From: Sporosarcina globispora
Lineage (GTDB): Bacteria > Bacillota > Bacilli > Bacillales > Cytobacillaceae
DNA: 64,000 nt
Assembly: GCF_001274725.1 (NCBI RefSeq)
Contig: NZ_LGUF01000007.1
Span: forward strand, 1,567,187 to 1,631,186
Direction: 5' to 3'
The stretch's first letter is position 1. Every line of letters starts with the position of its first letter. The position numbers and the translations under genes were made by a program. Positions 56,183 to 64,000 of this stretch are shown here, piece after piece. The notes below the pieces were generated by a model. That model was given only the letters and a program-made list of their open reading frames with translations, was not told the origin of the DNA and searched no databases.

Positions 56183-57304
56183 TTATTCTGCTTCTTCATT
56201 TCCTTTAATGAACATCCAAATATCCCTGAATACTCCTGCTTTATGAAGAGTAGTGATGAGTACAAGAGTAACTGGTCCGGCGATCAAGCCTATAAATCCA
56301 ACCAATTTAAACCCGACAAATAAGGCAATTAAAGTAGCTAACGGATCAAGTCCGATGCTTGATGAAAGAATTTTTGGCTCCATAATCTGGCGCTGGACCA
56401 ATACGATGATATAAAGGATTCCAAGTCCGAGTGCCCTGCTCATTTCTCCGCCAATTGCCTCATAGATGATCCATGGCACAAAAATCAGGCCTGTGCCAAG
56501 ATAGGGAATAATATCGACAATACCAGTTACAAGTGCAATTGTGATAGCATAATCGACACGGAGAATCAGAAGTCCGGCAAGTATGATTACTGTAGTAATT
56601 GAAACTAAGGTAGCCTGTGCCTTGATAAAACCAAATAAGGCTTTTTGCAGATCAGCAAATACAGTTCTGCCGCTTTTTTTTGCACGGCTTGGCAGTATAC
56701 GGCTGAATAGGACTGAAAGTCTGTGCCAATCCTTGCTGATGAAAAATGTAGCCAGCAGCGAGAAGATCAGGACAGTTGCTGTATTGGGAAACCATGAAAG
56801 GATATTGGGAATTTTTTCGAAAAATGCCTGAATAAAATCTCCCAAAGTGGAGCCAAATTGCTTCCCGACATTTTCTATATTCGTCATTATGGTATCCTGC
56901 TGGCCTGAGCCCAGATTATTAAATAAACTTGTAAGCTGGTTATAAAGAGGAATGATTTGACCAGCAAAAAACTGCTCAATAAAATCAATTAATGTATCGA
57001 GGTGCTGTGGCACTACTTTTGCCAAATAATCCGCACCTGATACGATCTCCGCCACCAGCAGTGTGATTAATCCCGCGAATATGGCAAAGATAAGAATCAG
57101 TGCAATCAGGACTGCAAGTGCCCTTGGTATTTTCCATTTAACTTCCATTGTGTTGACGAAAGGGTTAATTAGAAAGGCAATGGCCAGCCCAATAATAAAA
57201 GGATAAGTCACTTTGGATAAATATAAGAAAGCATAGAGACTTAAGATCACTACTCCAATGACAAAGAAAAATCTTACGGTCCGATAGATATATGCCGGGT
57301 TCAA
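56183..57304 (-). CDS. ytvI: Sporulation integral membrane protein YtvI (AI-2E transporter fold)
   Basis: The 373-aa product is a multi-segment membrane protein of the AI-2E/PerM family: N-terminal VRFFFVIGVVILSLYAFLYL, KVTYPFIIGLAIAFLINPFV, and conserved GIVDIIPYLGTGLIFVPWII near residue 250. In B. subtilis it is sporulation-linked; the transported solute is unknown. TTG start at 57304 follows AGGAGGCTATTAC. Confidence 0.9.
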   Translation of the reverse strand: MNPAYIYRTVRFFFVIGVVILSLYAFLYLSKVTYPFIIGLAIAFLINPFVNTMEVKWKIPRALAVLIALILIFAIFAGLITLLVAEIVSGADYLAKVVPQHLDTLIDFIEQFFAGQIIPLYNQLTSLFNNLGSGQQDTIMTNIENVGKQFGSTLGDFIQAFFEKIPNILSWFPNTATVLIFSLLATFFISKDWHRLSVLFSRILPSRAKKSGRTVFADLQKALFGFIKAQATLVSITTVIILAGLLILRVDYAITIALVTGIVDIIPYLGTGLIFVPWIIYEAIGGEMSRALGLGILYIIVLVQRQIMEPKILSSSIGLDPLATLIALFVGFKLVGFIGLIAGPVTLVLITTLHKAGVFRDIWMFIKGNEEAE

Positions 57305-57530
57305 GTAATAGCCTCCTTATTTAATTAGAACAGACTAAGTCATTGCAGTTGCCGCTTTTATGTAATGTTATTAGTCATATCATACATCATTTTTGGTGGA
57401 GCTAAAAATAATTAAATATCTTCTAGTAATATTTATTCTATTTTAAAAAATCCGGCAAAGAACTGAGAAAATATTAAAATGAATTAAATTATGTTACGAT
57501 AATATAGAAAGCTGGCAGGTGAATTAGCAA

Positions 57531-57992
57531 ATGTTTTCCCAATCGCTCATTTTTTTGTTTCTTTTGCTGGGGATAGGTGTAATAGCAAAAAATCAATCAT
57601 TGATCATAGCTGTATTTGTTTTGATTATCCTTAAAGCAGCCGGCCTCGATTCAAAAACCTTTTCATTCCTGCAGTCCAAAGGGATTAATTGGGGTGTAAC
57701 CATTATTACAATTGCTGTCCTGGCGCCTATAGCAAGCGGTGAAATTGGCTTCCGGGATTTAGGCGGTGCATTTAAATCCCCTTATGCATGGGTTGCCCTT
57801 GTCTCAGGAATTGCAGTTGCGATCCTGGCAAAAGGCGGCATCGTTCTGCTGGCTGAAGATCCTCATATTACCACTGCTCTTGTTCTTGGCACCATCCTTG
57901 CTGTTTCCCTTTTTAAAGGTGTCGCAGTCGGTCCACTGATAGGGGCAGGAATTGCTTATATGGCAATGAAAATCTTTGAGCTCTTTAAATAA
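57531..57992 (+). CDS. ytwI: DUF441 membrane protein YtwI
   Basis: The 153-aa product has four to five membrane segments (SLIFLFLLLGIGVIAKNQSL, VTIITIAVLAPIASGEIGF, AWVALVSGIAVAILAKGGIV, VAVGPLIGAGIAYMAMKIFE). DUF441 pattern including PHITTALVLGTILAVSLFKG. Role unknown. GGCAGGTGAATTAGCAA precedes the ATG. Located before citZ as in B. subtilis. Confidence 0.9.
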   Translation: MFSQSLIFLFLLLGIGVIAKNQSLIIAVFVLIILKAAGLDSKTFSFLQSKGINWGVTIITIAVLAPIASGEIGFRDLGGAFKSPYAWVALVSGIAVAILAKGGIVLLAEDPHITTALVLGTILAVSLFKGVAVGPLIGAGIAYMAMKIFELFK

Positions 57993-58096
57993 ATGCTGTT
58001 AAAGTGCTCAAGGCAGTTTTTTTATTGCCAATGGGCATAAATGTAAATTAACTTTTTTTGAAAAATAATATTTTTTAACATTTTAAGTGCTTTTCA

Positions 58097-58125
58097 TTCA
58101 CAAAAGTCAGATAATTGTTTATAAT
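58097..58125 (+). promoter_or_regulatory. citZ promoter (sigma-A type)
   Basis: TTCACA, 17 nt, TATAAT, 435 nt upstream of citZ. The leader to 58560 has no credible gene. It carries two cre-like sites with mismatches (TGTAAGCGTAACCT at 58132; TGTAAGCATTTTCT near 58225) and an ATAA/TTAT dyad at the -10. Long leaders with CcpA and CcpC control are known for citZ in B. subtilis. Confidence 0.6.
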
Positions 58126-58560
58126 AGGACTTGTAAGCGTAACCTATTTCATGGTACCTATTATATTCAGTTAAGCTCTATTAAAATGTTATTAATATAT
58201 TTAATTTTTTCTATCCGGAAAAAATGTAAGCATTTTCTTTTTTTAAAAGAGTACCGAGCAACCGCTCGATGAAATGCATGCCAAAAGAAAGTTTAGTTCT
58301 TCCGTATATCGGGGAGTGCCCTTTCACTAAATGGAAGTTTCACCTTTCATGGTTTTGGTCTGTTGACCGGCTGATAAAGCCGGCTTTGCAATGGCTGTCC
58401 TGCAGCCCTATAGAAGTGTTCATAACAAAGATAAAACAAAAAGTGAACATGACAAGGAAGCTTTTCTGAAAAATGAAAAATCAGGTTCGGCTTACTTATG
58501 TTTAATGTACAGACAAAAATGGGTATGGGGAAATTTTATTATGTAAAGGAGAGATTCGGT

Positions 58561-59682
58561 ATGACAGTAACACGCGGTCTTGAAGGGGTAGTAGCTACTA
58601 CTTCGTCTATCAGCTCCATCATAGACGATACATTAACCTATGCAGGCTACAACATTGATGATTTGGCTGAAAATGCAAGCTTTGAAGAGGTTATTTATCT
58701 ATTATGGCACAGAAAACTTCCTACACAATCCCAATTGGATGAGTTAAAGAGTCAGCTTGCAGCAAGTTACTCTCTTCCAGAGGAAGTTTTAAACCATTTT
58801 AAAACATATCCAATTGACAAAGTGCATCCAATGGCTGCCCTTCGTTCTGCTGTGTCTTTATTAGGGCTTTATGATGAAGAAGCAGACCAGATGGACGAAG
58901 AAGCAAATTATAAAAAAGCAATTCGCCTTCAAGCTAAAATGCCTGCTATTGTAACGGCATTTGCACGAGTAAGAAAAGGCCTTGAACCAATTGCTCCGAG
59001 AACAGATCTTGGATTTGCAGCCAACTTCCTATATATGCTTACAGGTGATGAGCCTGAACCAATCGCAATTGAAGCATTTAATAAAGCGCTAGTTCTTCAT
59101 GCTGATCATGAACTAAATGCTTCCACTTTTACTGCGCGTGTTTGTGTAGCCACATTGTCAGATATCTATTCCGGAGTTACAGCTGCAATTGGCGCTCTAA
59201 AAGGGCCATTACATGGCGGTGCCAATGAAGCGGTCATGAAAATGCTTACTGAAATCAGCACTCTTGAAAATGTGGAGCCATATATCCGTGAAAAGCTTGA
59301 AAAGAAAGAGAAGATCATGGGATTTGGCCATCGTGTATACCGCCAGGGAGATCCTCGTGCCAAGCACTTAAGGGAAATGTCCAAGAAGCTGACTGAGCTT
59401 ACAGGCGAACCACACTGGTACGAAATGTCCACACAAATTGAAGCGATCGTTACAGGAGAGAAGAAACTTCCGCCAAATGTCGACTTCTATTCTGCATCTG
59501 TGTACCACAGCCTGGGAATCGACCACGACCTGTTCACACCGATTTTCGCTGTAAGCCGCGTTTCCGGCTGGCTGGCTCATATTCTCGAACAATATGAAAA
59601 TAATCGTTTAATCCGTCCTCGTGCTGACTATACAGGCCCGGGAATGCAAAAATACGTGCCAGTAGAGCAAAGAGGCCTTTAA
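58561..59682 (+). CDS. citZ: Citrate synthase II
   Basis: The 373-aa product condenses acetyl-CoA and oxaloacetate. Active-site His in GPLHGGANEAVMKMLTEIST and KIMGFGHRVYRQGDPRAKHL, catalytic Asp in VDFYSASVYHSLGIDHDLF. Start ATG at 58561 (MTVTRGLEGVVATTSSISSI) after AAAGGAGAGATTCGG; the upstream frame to 58498 has no ribosome binding site. Length equals CitZ of B. subtilis (372). First gene of the citZ-icd-mdh cluster. Confidence 0.97.
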   Translation: MTVTRGLEGVVATTSSISSIIDDTLTYAGYNIDDLAENASFEEVIYLLWHRKLPTQSQLDELKSQLAASYSLPEEVLNHFKTYPIDKVHPMAALRSAVSLLGLYDEEADQMDEEANYKKAIRLQAKMPAIVTAFARVRKGLEPIAPRTDLGFAANFLYMLTGDEPEPIAIEAFNKALVLHADHELNASTFTARVCVATLSDIYSGVTAAIGALKGPLHGGANEAVMKMLTEISTLENVEPYIREKLEKKEKIMGFGHRVYRQGDPRAKHLREMSKKLTELTGEPHWYEMSTQIEAIVTGEKKLPPNVDFYSASVYHSLGIDHDLFTPIFAVSRVSGWLAHILEQYENNRLIRPRADYTGPGMQKYVPVEQRGL

Positions 59683-59767
59683 TAGCCTGGAAAAACAGAT
59701 TAAACAACTAAAATTACTACTCAGCATTTTACTTTTTATCAAAAAATTGCTGTAATAGAGAGAGCAG

Positions 59768-59802
59768 GAAAAAGGTTAGAGGCATATGCCTTCTAACCTT
59801 TG
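59768..59802 (+). other. Intergenic hairpin between citZ and icd
   Basis: AAAGGTTAGAAGGCATATGCC-like arms: AAAGGTTAGAGGCAT and ATGCCTTCTAACCTTT form a strong stem without a T run. Probably an mRNA-processing or partial-termination element in the operon. Confidence 0.6.
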
Positions 59803-59889
59803 ATTCTGATAGACTGATGCAGCATCGTGCCGCAAATTATATAAATAAAAAGGCTGATGCTCGCACTTTTCAAAATGGAGGGTATAACA

Positions 59890-61158
59890 ATGCAAGGTGA
59901 AAAAATCACAGTTTCTAATGGTGTATTAAACGTACCAAACAATCCAATCGTTCCTTTTATCGAGGGAGACGGGACAGGCCCTGATATTTGGGCAGCAGCT
60001 TCCAGAGTTTTGGATGCATCTGTTGAAAAAGCATATAATGGTGAGCGCAAACTTGTTTGGAAAGAAGTTTTAGCAGGAGAAAAAGCGTTCAACCAAACCG
60101 GCGAGTGGCTTCCATCTGAAACACTTGATGTAATTAATGAGTATCTTATTGCAATTAAAGGACCATTAACAACACCTATCGGCGGCGGTATCCGTTCCCT
60201 AAATGTTGCACTTCGCCAAGAGCTTGACCTTTTTGTCTGCTTGCGCCCAGTTCGCTGGTTTGAAGGCGTTCCTTCACCGGTTAAGCGCCCGCAGGATACT
60301 GACATGGTTATCTTCCGTGAAAATACTGAAGATATTTATGCAGGTATTGAATATGCAAAAGGCTCTGATGAAGTTAAGAAGCTAATTTCATTCCTTCAGG
60401 ATGAAATGGGCGTTAACAAGATCCGCTTCCCGGAAACTTCAGGCATTGGCATCAAGCCTGTTTCTGAAGAAGGTACTAGCCGTCTTGTGCGTGCTGCCAT
60501 TGAGTATGCAATTAAAGAAGGCCGCAAATCTTTAACACTTGTACATAAAGGCAATATTATGAAATTTACTGAAGGTGCCTTTAAGAACTGGGGTTATGAG
60601 CTTGCTGAAAGAGAATATGGCGAAAAGGTATTCACATGGGCTCAATATGACCGCATTAAAGATGAGCAGGGTGTTGAAGCAGCAAACAAAGCTCAGGCAG
60701 ATGCAGAAGCAGCAGGAAAAATTATCGTTAAAGATGCGATTGCAGATATTTTCCTTCAGCAGATCCTTACCCGTCCAAAAGAGTTTGATGTTGTTGCAAC
60801 AATGAACTTGAACGGCGATTATATTTCTGACGCTCTTGCTGCACAGGTTGGCGGCATTGGGATTGCTCCTGGAGCAAACATCAACTATGAAACTGGACAT
60901 GCGATCTTCGAAGCAACTCATGGTACAGCTCCAAAGTATGCTGGCCTTGATAAGGTGAACCCTTCTTCAGTTATTCTTTCAGGTGTATTAATGCTTGAAC
61001 ATCTTGGATGGAACGAAGCTGCTAACATGATTGTTAAATCTATGGAAAAGTCTATTGCTTCTAAGGTCGTAACGTATGACTTTGCTCGTCTAATGGATGG
61101 AGCAACTGAAGTGAAATGCTCTGAATTCGCTGACGAATTAATTAAAAACATGGAGTAA
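59890..61158 (+). CDS. icd: NADP-dependent isocitrate dehydrogenase
   Basis: The 422-aa product oxidises isocitrate to 2-oxoglutarate. Substrate loop with the kinase-target-type Ser in [20 protein letters not shown] (about residue 105-125), [20 protein letters not shown], catalytic Lys/Tyr region, and NADP site [23 protein letters not shown] at 59890 follows GGAGGGTATAACA. Length equals Bacillus Icd. A family B repeat begins at its stop codon. Confidence 0.98.
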   Translation: MQGEKITVSNGVLNVPNNPIVPFIEGDGTGPDIWAAASRVLDASVEKAYNGERKLVWKEVLAGEKAFNQTGEWLPSETLDVINEYLIAIKGPLTTPIGGGIRSLNVALRQELDLFVCLRPVRWFEGVPSPVKRPQDTDMVIFRENTEDIYAGIEYAKGSDEVKKLISFLQDEMGVNKIRFPETSGIGIKPVSEEGTSRLVRAAIEYAIKEGRKSLTLVHKGNIMKFTEGAFKNWGYELAEREYGEKVFTWAQYDRIKDEQGVEAANKAQADAEAAGKIIVKDAIADIFLQQILTRPKEFDVVATMNLNGDYISDALAAQVGGIGIAPGANINYETGHAIFEATHGTAPKYAGLDKVNPSSVILSGVLMLEHLGWNEAANMIVKSMEKSIASKVVTYDFARLMDGATEVKCSEFADELIKNME

Positions 61159-61287
61159 GAAAAGCGGAAGCGCCTTGATCAGCCCCGACAGGCATAAGAC
61201 GAATCACGCAGGAAATCCTGATTTCTGGAGTGATTTGGCTTATGACCCGAGGGGCTAGGCGCTGGAGCTAGACAGTTATCAAAGTTC
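61157..61287. repeat. Dispersed repeat, family B, medium copy in reverse orientation (B6)
   Basis: About 131 bp from AAGAAAAGCGGAAGCGCC to GGCGCTGGAGCTAGACAGTT. It starts inside the icd TAA stop. The interior differs from B3 (CACGCAGGAAATCCTGATTT near the middle). It separates icd from mdh. Confidence 0.88.
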
Positions 61288-61318
61288 AAAATTTTATACT
61301 TTTTTATTTATTAAAAAA

Positions 61319-61352
61319 TCAAAAGCGCCTTTAATAAAAGGCGCTTTTGGCT
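61319..61352 (+). terminator. Terminator between icd and mdh
   Basis: CAAAAGCGCCTTT, AAT, AAAAGGCGCTTTTG. Strong stem with T/A-rich flanks. If efficient, mdh needs its own promoter. Confidence 0.82.
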
Positions 61353-61451
61353 AATATACTATTTCCGCAGTGCTATTTAGCGTGCTTCTTGGGGAAACTT
61401 CTTTTGCCGGGCAGCTGGTGAAATTCTGAAAAATGAAGATTATGTTTATGG

Positions 61452-61475
61452 GATGGCTGTTCTTTGGAACAGCCT
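61452..61475 (+). other. Hairpin in the mdh leader
   Basis: GGCTGTTC, TTTG, GAACAGCC, about 60 nt upstream of the mdh start. No T run follows. Might stabilise the mRNA 5' end. Confidence 0.5.
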
Positions 61476-61531
61476 CTTACATAAGGGATGCAAATTCCTA
61501 ATACTTTCATTTCCTAAAGGAGGAACTGCTC

Positions 61532-62470
61532 ATGTCATTGAAACGCAAAAAGATTTCTGTAATCGGTGGAGGATTTACTGGGGCAACAACTGCATTTTTA
61601 CTTGCTCAAAAGGAACTTGGGGATGTTGTATTAATTGATATCCCGCAAATGGAGAATCCGACAAAGGGAAAAGCTCTTGATATGCTTGAAGCAAGTCCTG
61701 TTCAGGGCTTCGATGCGAATATCACTGGCACATCAAACTATGAAGATACAAAGGATTCCGACATTATCGTTATTACAGCAGGCATTGCGCGGAAGCCAGG
61801 CATGAGCCGGGATGACCTTGTGCAAACCAACCAAAAAATTATGAAAAGTGTAGCACAGGAGGTTGCAAAACATTCTCCTAATAGCTATATTGTCGTGCTG
61901 ACTAATCCAGTTGATGCTATGTCTTATACAGTCTTCAAGGAATCAGGCTTCCCTAAAAACCGGGTAATCGGCCAATCGGGAGTTCTTGATACAGCTCGCT
62001 TCCGTACATTTGTTGCACAGGAACTGAACTTATCTGTTAAAGACATTACAGGATTCGTACTTGGCGGACATGGTGATGATATGGTTCCGCTAGTCCGCTA
62101 TTCATATGCGGGCGGCATTCCTTTAGAAACATTAATTTCAAAAGATCGTCTTGATGCTATTGTTGAGCGCACACGGAAAGGCGGCGGAGAAATCGTCAAC
62201 TTATTAGGCAACGGAAGTGCATACTATGCTCCAGCTGCCTCCCTTGTGGAAATGTGTGAAGCTATCCTCAAAGATCAGCGCCGCGTTCTTCCTTCCATTG
62301 CATACCTTGAAGGGGAGTATGGCTACGAAGGAATCTATCTTGGCGTACCAACAATTCTTGGAGCGAATGGAATTGAAAAAGTAATTGAACTTGAATTAAC
62401 AAGTGAAGAAAAAGCTGCACTGGATAAGTCGGCAGATTCAGTTCGCAAGGTAATGGAAGTATTAGCATAA
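61532..62470 (+). CDS. mdh: Malate dehydrogenase
   Basis: The 312-aa LDH-like malate dehydrogenase. NAD motif [20 protein letters not shown] (residues 10-29), [20 protein letters not shown], catalytic Asp/His in [20 protein letters not shown]. Typical of Bacillus (312 aa). AAAGGAGGAACTGCTC precedes the ATG. Cluster citZ-icd-mdh. Confidence 0.98.
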   Translation: MSLKRKKISVIGGGFTGATTAFLLAQKELGDVVLIDIPQMENPTKGKALDMLEASPVQGFDANITGTSNYEDTKDSDIIVITAGIARKPGMSRDDLVQTNQKIMKSVAQEVAKHSPNSYIVVLTNPVDAMSYTVFKESGFPKNRVIGQSGVLDTARFRTFVAQELNLSVKDITGFVLGGHGDDMVPLVRYSYAGGIPLETLISKDRLDAIVERTRKGGGEIVNLLGNGSAYYAPAASLVEMCEAILKDQRRVLPSIAYLEGEYGYEGIYLGVPTILGANGIEKVIELELTSEEKAALDKSADSVRKVMEVLA

Positions 62471-62499
62471 GGAAAATTAGTTATGAAGATACAAGATAT

Positions 62500-62536
62500 T
62501 TAAAAAAATTCGGAGAAAACTCTCCGAATTTTTTTA
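62500..62536 (+). terminator. mdh terminator
   Basis: AAATTCGGAGA, AAAC, TCTCCGAATTTTTTT. Confidence 0.93.
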
Positions 62537-62632
62537 CTAGAAGCTCTTTTGGGAAATAGTATAAAATGATATTATATAGTAAATAGACTGAATAATATAA
62601 AATATCCCGCAGTCTATTTTTGAAGCTATTCT

Positions 62633-62646
62633 TGTAAACGGTTACA
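62633..62646 (+). promoter_or_regulatory. CcpA cre box upstream of the MaoC-fold gene
   Basis: TGTAAACGGTTACA fits TGWAANCGNTNWCA at each position and is palindromic except the centre. It ends 20 nt before the start codon, a position usual for repression. Confidence 0.82.
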
Positions 62647-62666
62647 CTACTTGGAGGTGCTTAGAC

Positions 62667-63143
62667 ATGCTGCTTGGAAAGAAAAGAAAACTTGGAAGAA
62701 CCATTGAAGAAATATCTGTTGGCGAAAAATTGACGCTTACAGAAAAAATAGAAGACAAGGATCTATTGCTGTATCTGGGTTTAACGAATGATTCAAACCC
62801 TTTATATATCCAGCACGATTATGCCTCACAAACACCTTATAAAAAGCCAATCGTACCAAGTGTTATGCTGAATGGCATCATCAACTCGGCAATATCTAAA
62901 TATTTGCCGGGACCTGGAAGCCATGTTCTTAAACAGGAGATCGAGTATGCGAAACCTGTCTACCATTATGGTACAGTTCAATTTTTATTCGAGGTAACAG
63001 AAGTAAACACCTCAAGCCATACTGTACAAATTAAGGTGCAGGGAACAAATGAAGACGAACAGACAGTTATTAACGGACAGCTTCTTGTATGCCCGCCATA
63101 CAAGCCACAGCCTATGGATGGAAACGCTCTGGATAATTTCTGA
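62667..63143 (+). CDS. MaoC-like hotdog-fold dehydratase
   Basis: The 158-aa product of the MaoC/R-specific enoyl-CoA hydratase family (single hotdog). The catalytic Asp/His-type motif is seen in LGLTNDSNPLYIQHDYASQT (about 40-59) and the Ser/Gly loop in KKPIVPSVMLNGIINSAISK. It may hydrate enoyl-CoA, or be a small-chain variant. TTGGAGGTGCTTAGAC precedes the ATG. Its own cre box suggests repression when glucose is present, as for fatty-acid use. Confidence 0.85.
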   Translation: MLLGKKRKLGRTIEEISVGEKLTLTEKIEDKDLLLYLGLTNDSNPLYIQHDYASQTPYKKPIVPSVMLNGIINSAISKYLPGPGSHVLKQEIEYAKPVYHYGTVQFLFEVTEVNTSSHTVQIKVQGTNEDEQTVINGQLLVCPPYKPQPMDGNALDNF

Positions 63144-63145
63144 TA

Positions 63146-63183
63146 GCAAAAAGATGTGCATTCCACGCACATCTTTTTTTGTT
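63146..63183 (+). terminator. MaoC-fold gene terminator
   Basis: AAAGATGTGC, ATTCCAC, GCACATCTTTTTTT. Confidence 0.93.
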
Positions 63184-63474
63184 CCGTTTAAATAATTAAC
63201 CTTGAAAAAATCGTATAGCCTCATTTCTTCTTTTTTAATGCTGAAATTGAGAAGCTGCCGATGACAGCACATCATTGGTTTCTTTTCTTAAATAACAATA
63301 GAACTTCTTTCATTTGCTTATTAACCTTCGAAATATATTATAATAAACGTATGGCATACAGGGGGTTATGAGGCAGGAGGGATGCCTGCTTTTATAAATT
63401 TCGCTGATACACATAAATAGTGCTGATTCAGCAGAGGTTACACACAGGGGTAATTCAATCACTCGGAGGATAGT
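63184..63474 (+). promoter_or_regulatory. phoP upstream region
   Basis: About 290 nt without a gene. A TATAAT at about 63338-63343 (in ATATATTATAATAAACG) is a candidate -10; several promoters and PhoP~P autoregulation are known for B. subtilis phoPR but individual sites cannot be fixed here. Confidence 0.35.
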
Positions 63475-64000
63475 ATGGATAAGAAAATTCTAGTTGTAGA
63501 TGATGAACAATCTATCGTAACTTTACTGCAGTATAACCTGCAGCAGTCGGGCTATGAAGTGATCACAGCCATGGATGGCCAGGAGGGAAAGGATCTGGCA
63601 ATTTCTGAAAAGCCGGACCTTATTGTACTTGATCTTATGCTTCCAAAGCTTGATGGAATAGAAGTATGCAAGCAGCTGAGACAGCAGAAAATTGCTACAC
63701 CTATTTTAATGCTGACTGCCAAGGATGATGAATTTGATAAGGTTCTCGGCCTTGAACTGGGTGCGGATGACTACATGACAAAGCCTTTCAGCCCAAGGGA
63801 AGTGGTTGCCAGAGTTAAAGCTATTTTGAGAAGAACTCAATTCGTGCCTGAGGCTGCCGAGGAGAAAACAGAAGATGGCGATTCTTTTCGGATTGGCGGC
63901 CTGAAAATACTTCCACAGCATTATGAAGCTTATTTTGAAGAAGACCTTCTTGAATTAACTCCTAAGGAATTTGAATTGCTATTATATCTTGCCAAGAACA
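63475..64000 (+). CDS. phoP: Phosphate response regulator PhoP, 5' part (cut by window edge)
   Basis: ATG at 63475 follows CGGAGGATAGT; 175 codons are seen before the window ends. The receiver domain has the acidic pocket in KKILVVDDEQSIVTLLQYNL (Asp9-10), phospho-acceptor Asp in KPDLIVLDLMLPKLDGIEVC (about 53), Thr in PILMLTAKDD and Lys in DDYMTKPFSPRE. The start of the OmpR-type winged-helix domain follows (LTPKEFELLLYLAKN). Position after mdh is that of phoP-phoR in B. subtilis; the phoR kinase would lie outside. Confidence 0.95.
   Translation, partial: MDKKILVVDDEQSIVTLLQYNLQQSGYEVITAMDGQEGKDLAISEKPDLIVLDLMLPKLDGIEVCKQLRQQKIATPILMLTAKDDEFDKVLGLELGADDYMTKPFSPREVVARVKAILRRTQFVPEAAEEKTEDGDSFRIGGLKILPQHYEAYFEEDLLELTPKEFELLLYLAKN

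Noticed and set aside
58087..58469. Two open frames (61 and 66 aa) in the citZ leader
   Set aside because: No ribosome binding site, no sensible composition, and they lie between a good promoter and citZ.

Overview
This window is chromosomal DNA of a low-G+C, endospore-forming member of the Bacillaceae, of the Bacillus/Cytobacillus/Mesobacillus kind. The evidence is gene content and order: from rpsD to phoP the genes follow the order I know from the Bacillus subtilis chromosome (dgcP/ytrP, ytsP, refZ, hisJ, ezrA, braB, nifZ, thiI, sspA, ytcI, ytcJ, nadF2, sppA, yteJ, ytfI, gerW, tpx, ytxK, ackA, moaB, argGH, ald, ytkL, ytoI, ytpI, nrnA, ytrI, ytrH, dnaE, ytsJ, accDA, pfkA, pyk, fxsA, ytvI, ytwI, citZ, icd, mdh, phoP). 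Spore genes (an sspA-type SASP with a sigma-G-like promoter, gerW, ytrH, ytrI, ytvI) confirm a spore former. The species cannot be fixed from the sequence alone.

Layout. Positions 1-3700 are an AT-rich accessory stretch with small, mostly unrecognised genes: a secreted His-rich protein behind a 14-codon leader ORF, a 57-aa zinc-ribbon protein, an EF-hand-like membrane protein, and three genes each broken by one -1 frameshift (a small charged protein, a DUF5067-type lipoprotein and an XRE-type repressor). It ends at rpsD, which is preceded by an S4-type autoregulatory leader. Positions 4.9-31 kb carry signalling (dgcP), sulfur metabolism (methionine gamma-lyase, msrC, nifZ-thiI), cell division (refZ, ezrA), transport (braB, rarD), spore functions and acetate kinase. 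Positions 31-44 kb carry a serine hydrolase, argGH, ald, a peptidase, ytkL, ytoI, ytpI, nrnA and ytrIH, plus a strongly structured probable small RNA at 42.2 kb. Positions 44-64 kb carry dnaE and the central-carbon block: malic enzyme, a FadR-type regulator, accDA, pfkA-pyk, citZ-icd-mdh, a MaoC-fold protein, and the start of phoP, cut by the window edge.

How the genes work together. The right half links glycolysis (pfkA, pyk), pyruvate/malate conversion (ytsJ), fatty-acid initiation (accDA), the oxidative TCA branch (citZ, icd, mdh) and acetate overflow (ackA). Two matching palindromes (TGGTC-A/T-GACCA) lie in front of ytsJ and accD and bracket the GntR/FadR-type gene, suggesting a local lipid-linked regulon. 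Two perfect CcpA-type cre boxes lie directly upstream of methionine gamma-lyase and of the MaoC-fold gene.

Two families of dispersed intergenic repeats are present. One (2 copies, about 135 bp) lies upstream of sspA and ytxK. The other (6 copies in three size classes of about 75, 135 and 260 bp) sits between convergent or unlinked genes, and twice abuts a stop codon. I saw no tRNA, rRNA, CRISPR array, transposase, integrase or recognisable defence system.
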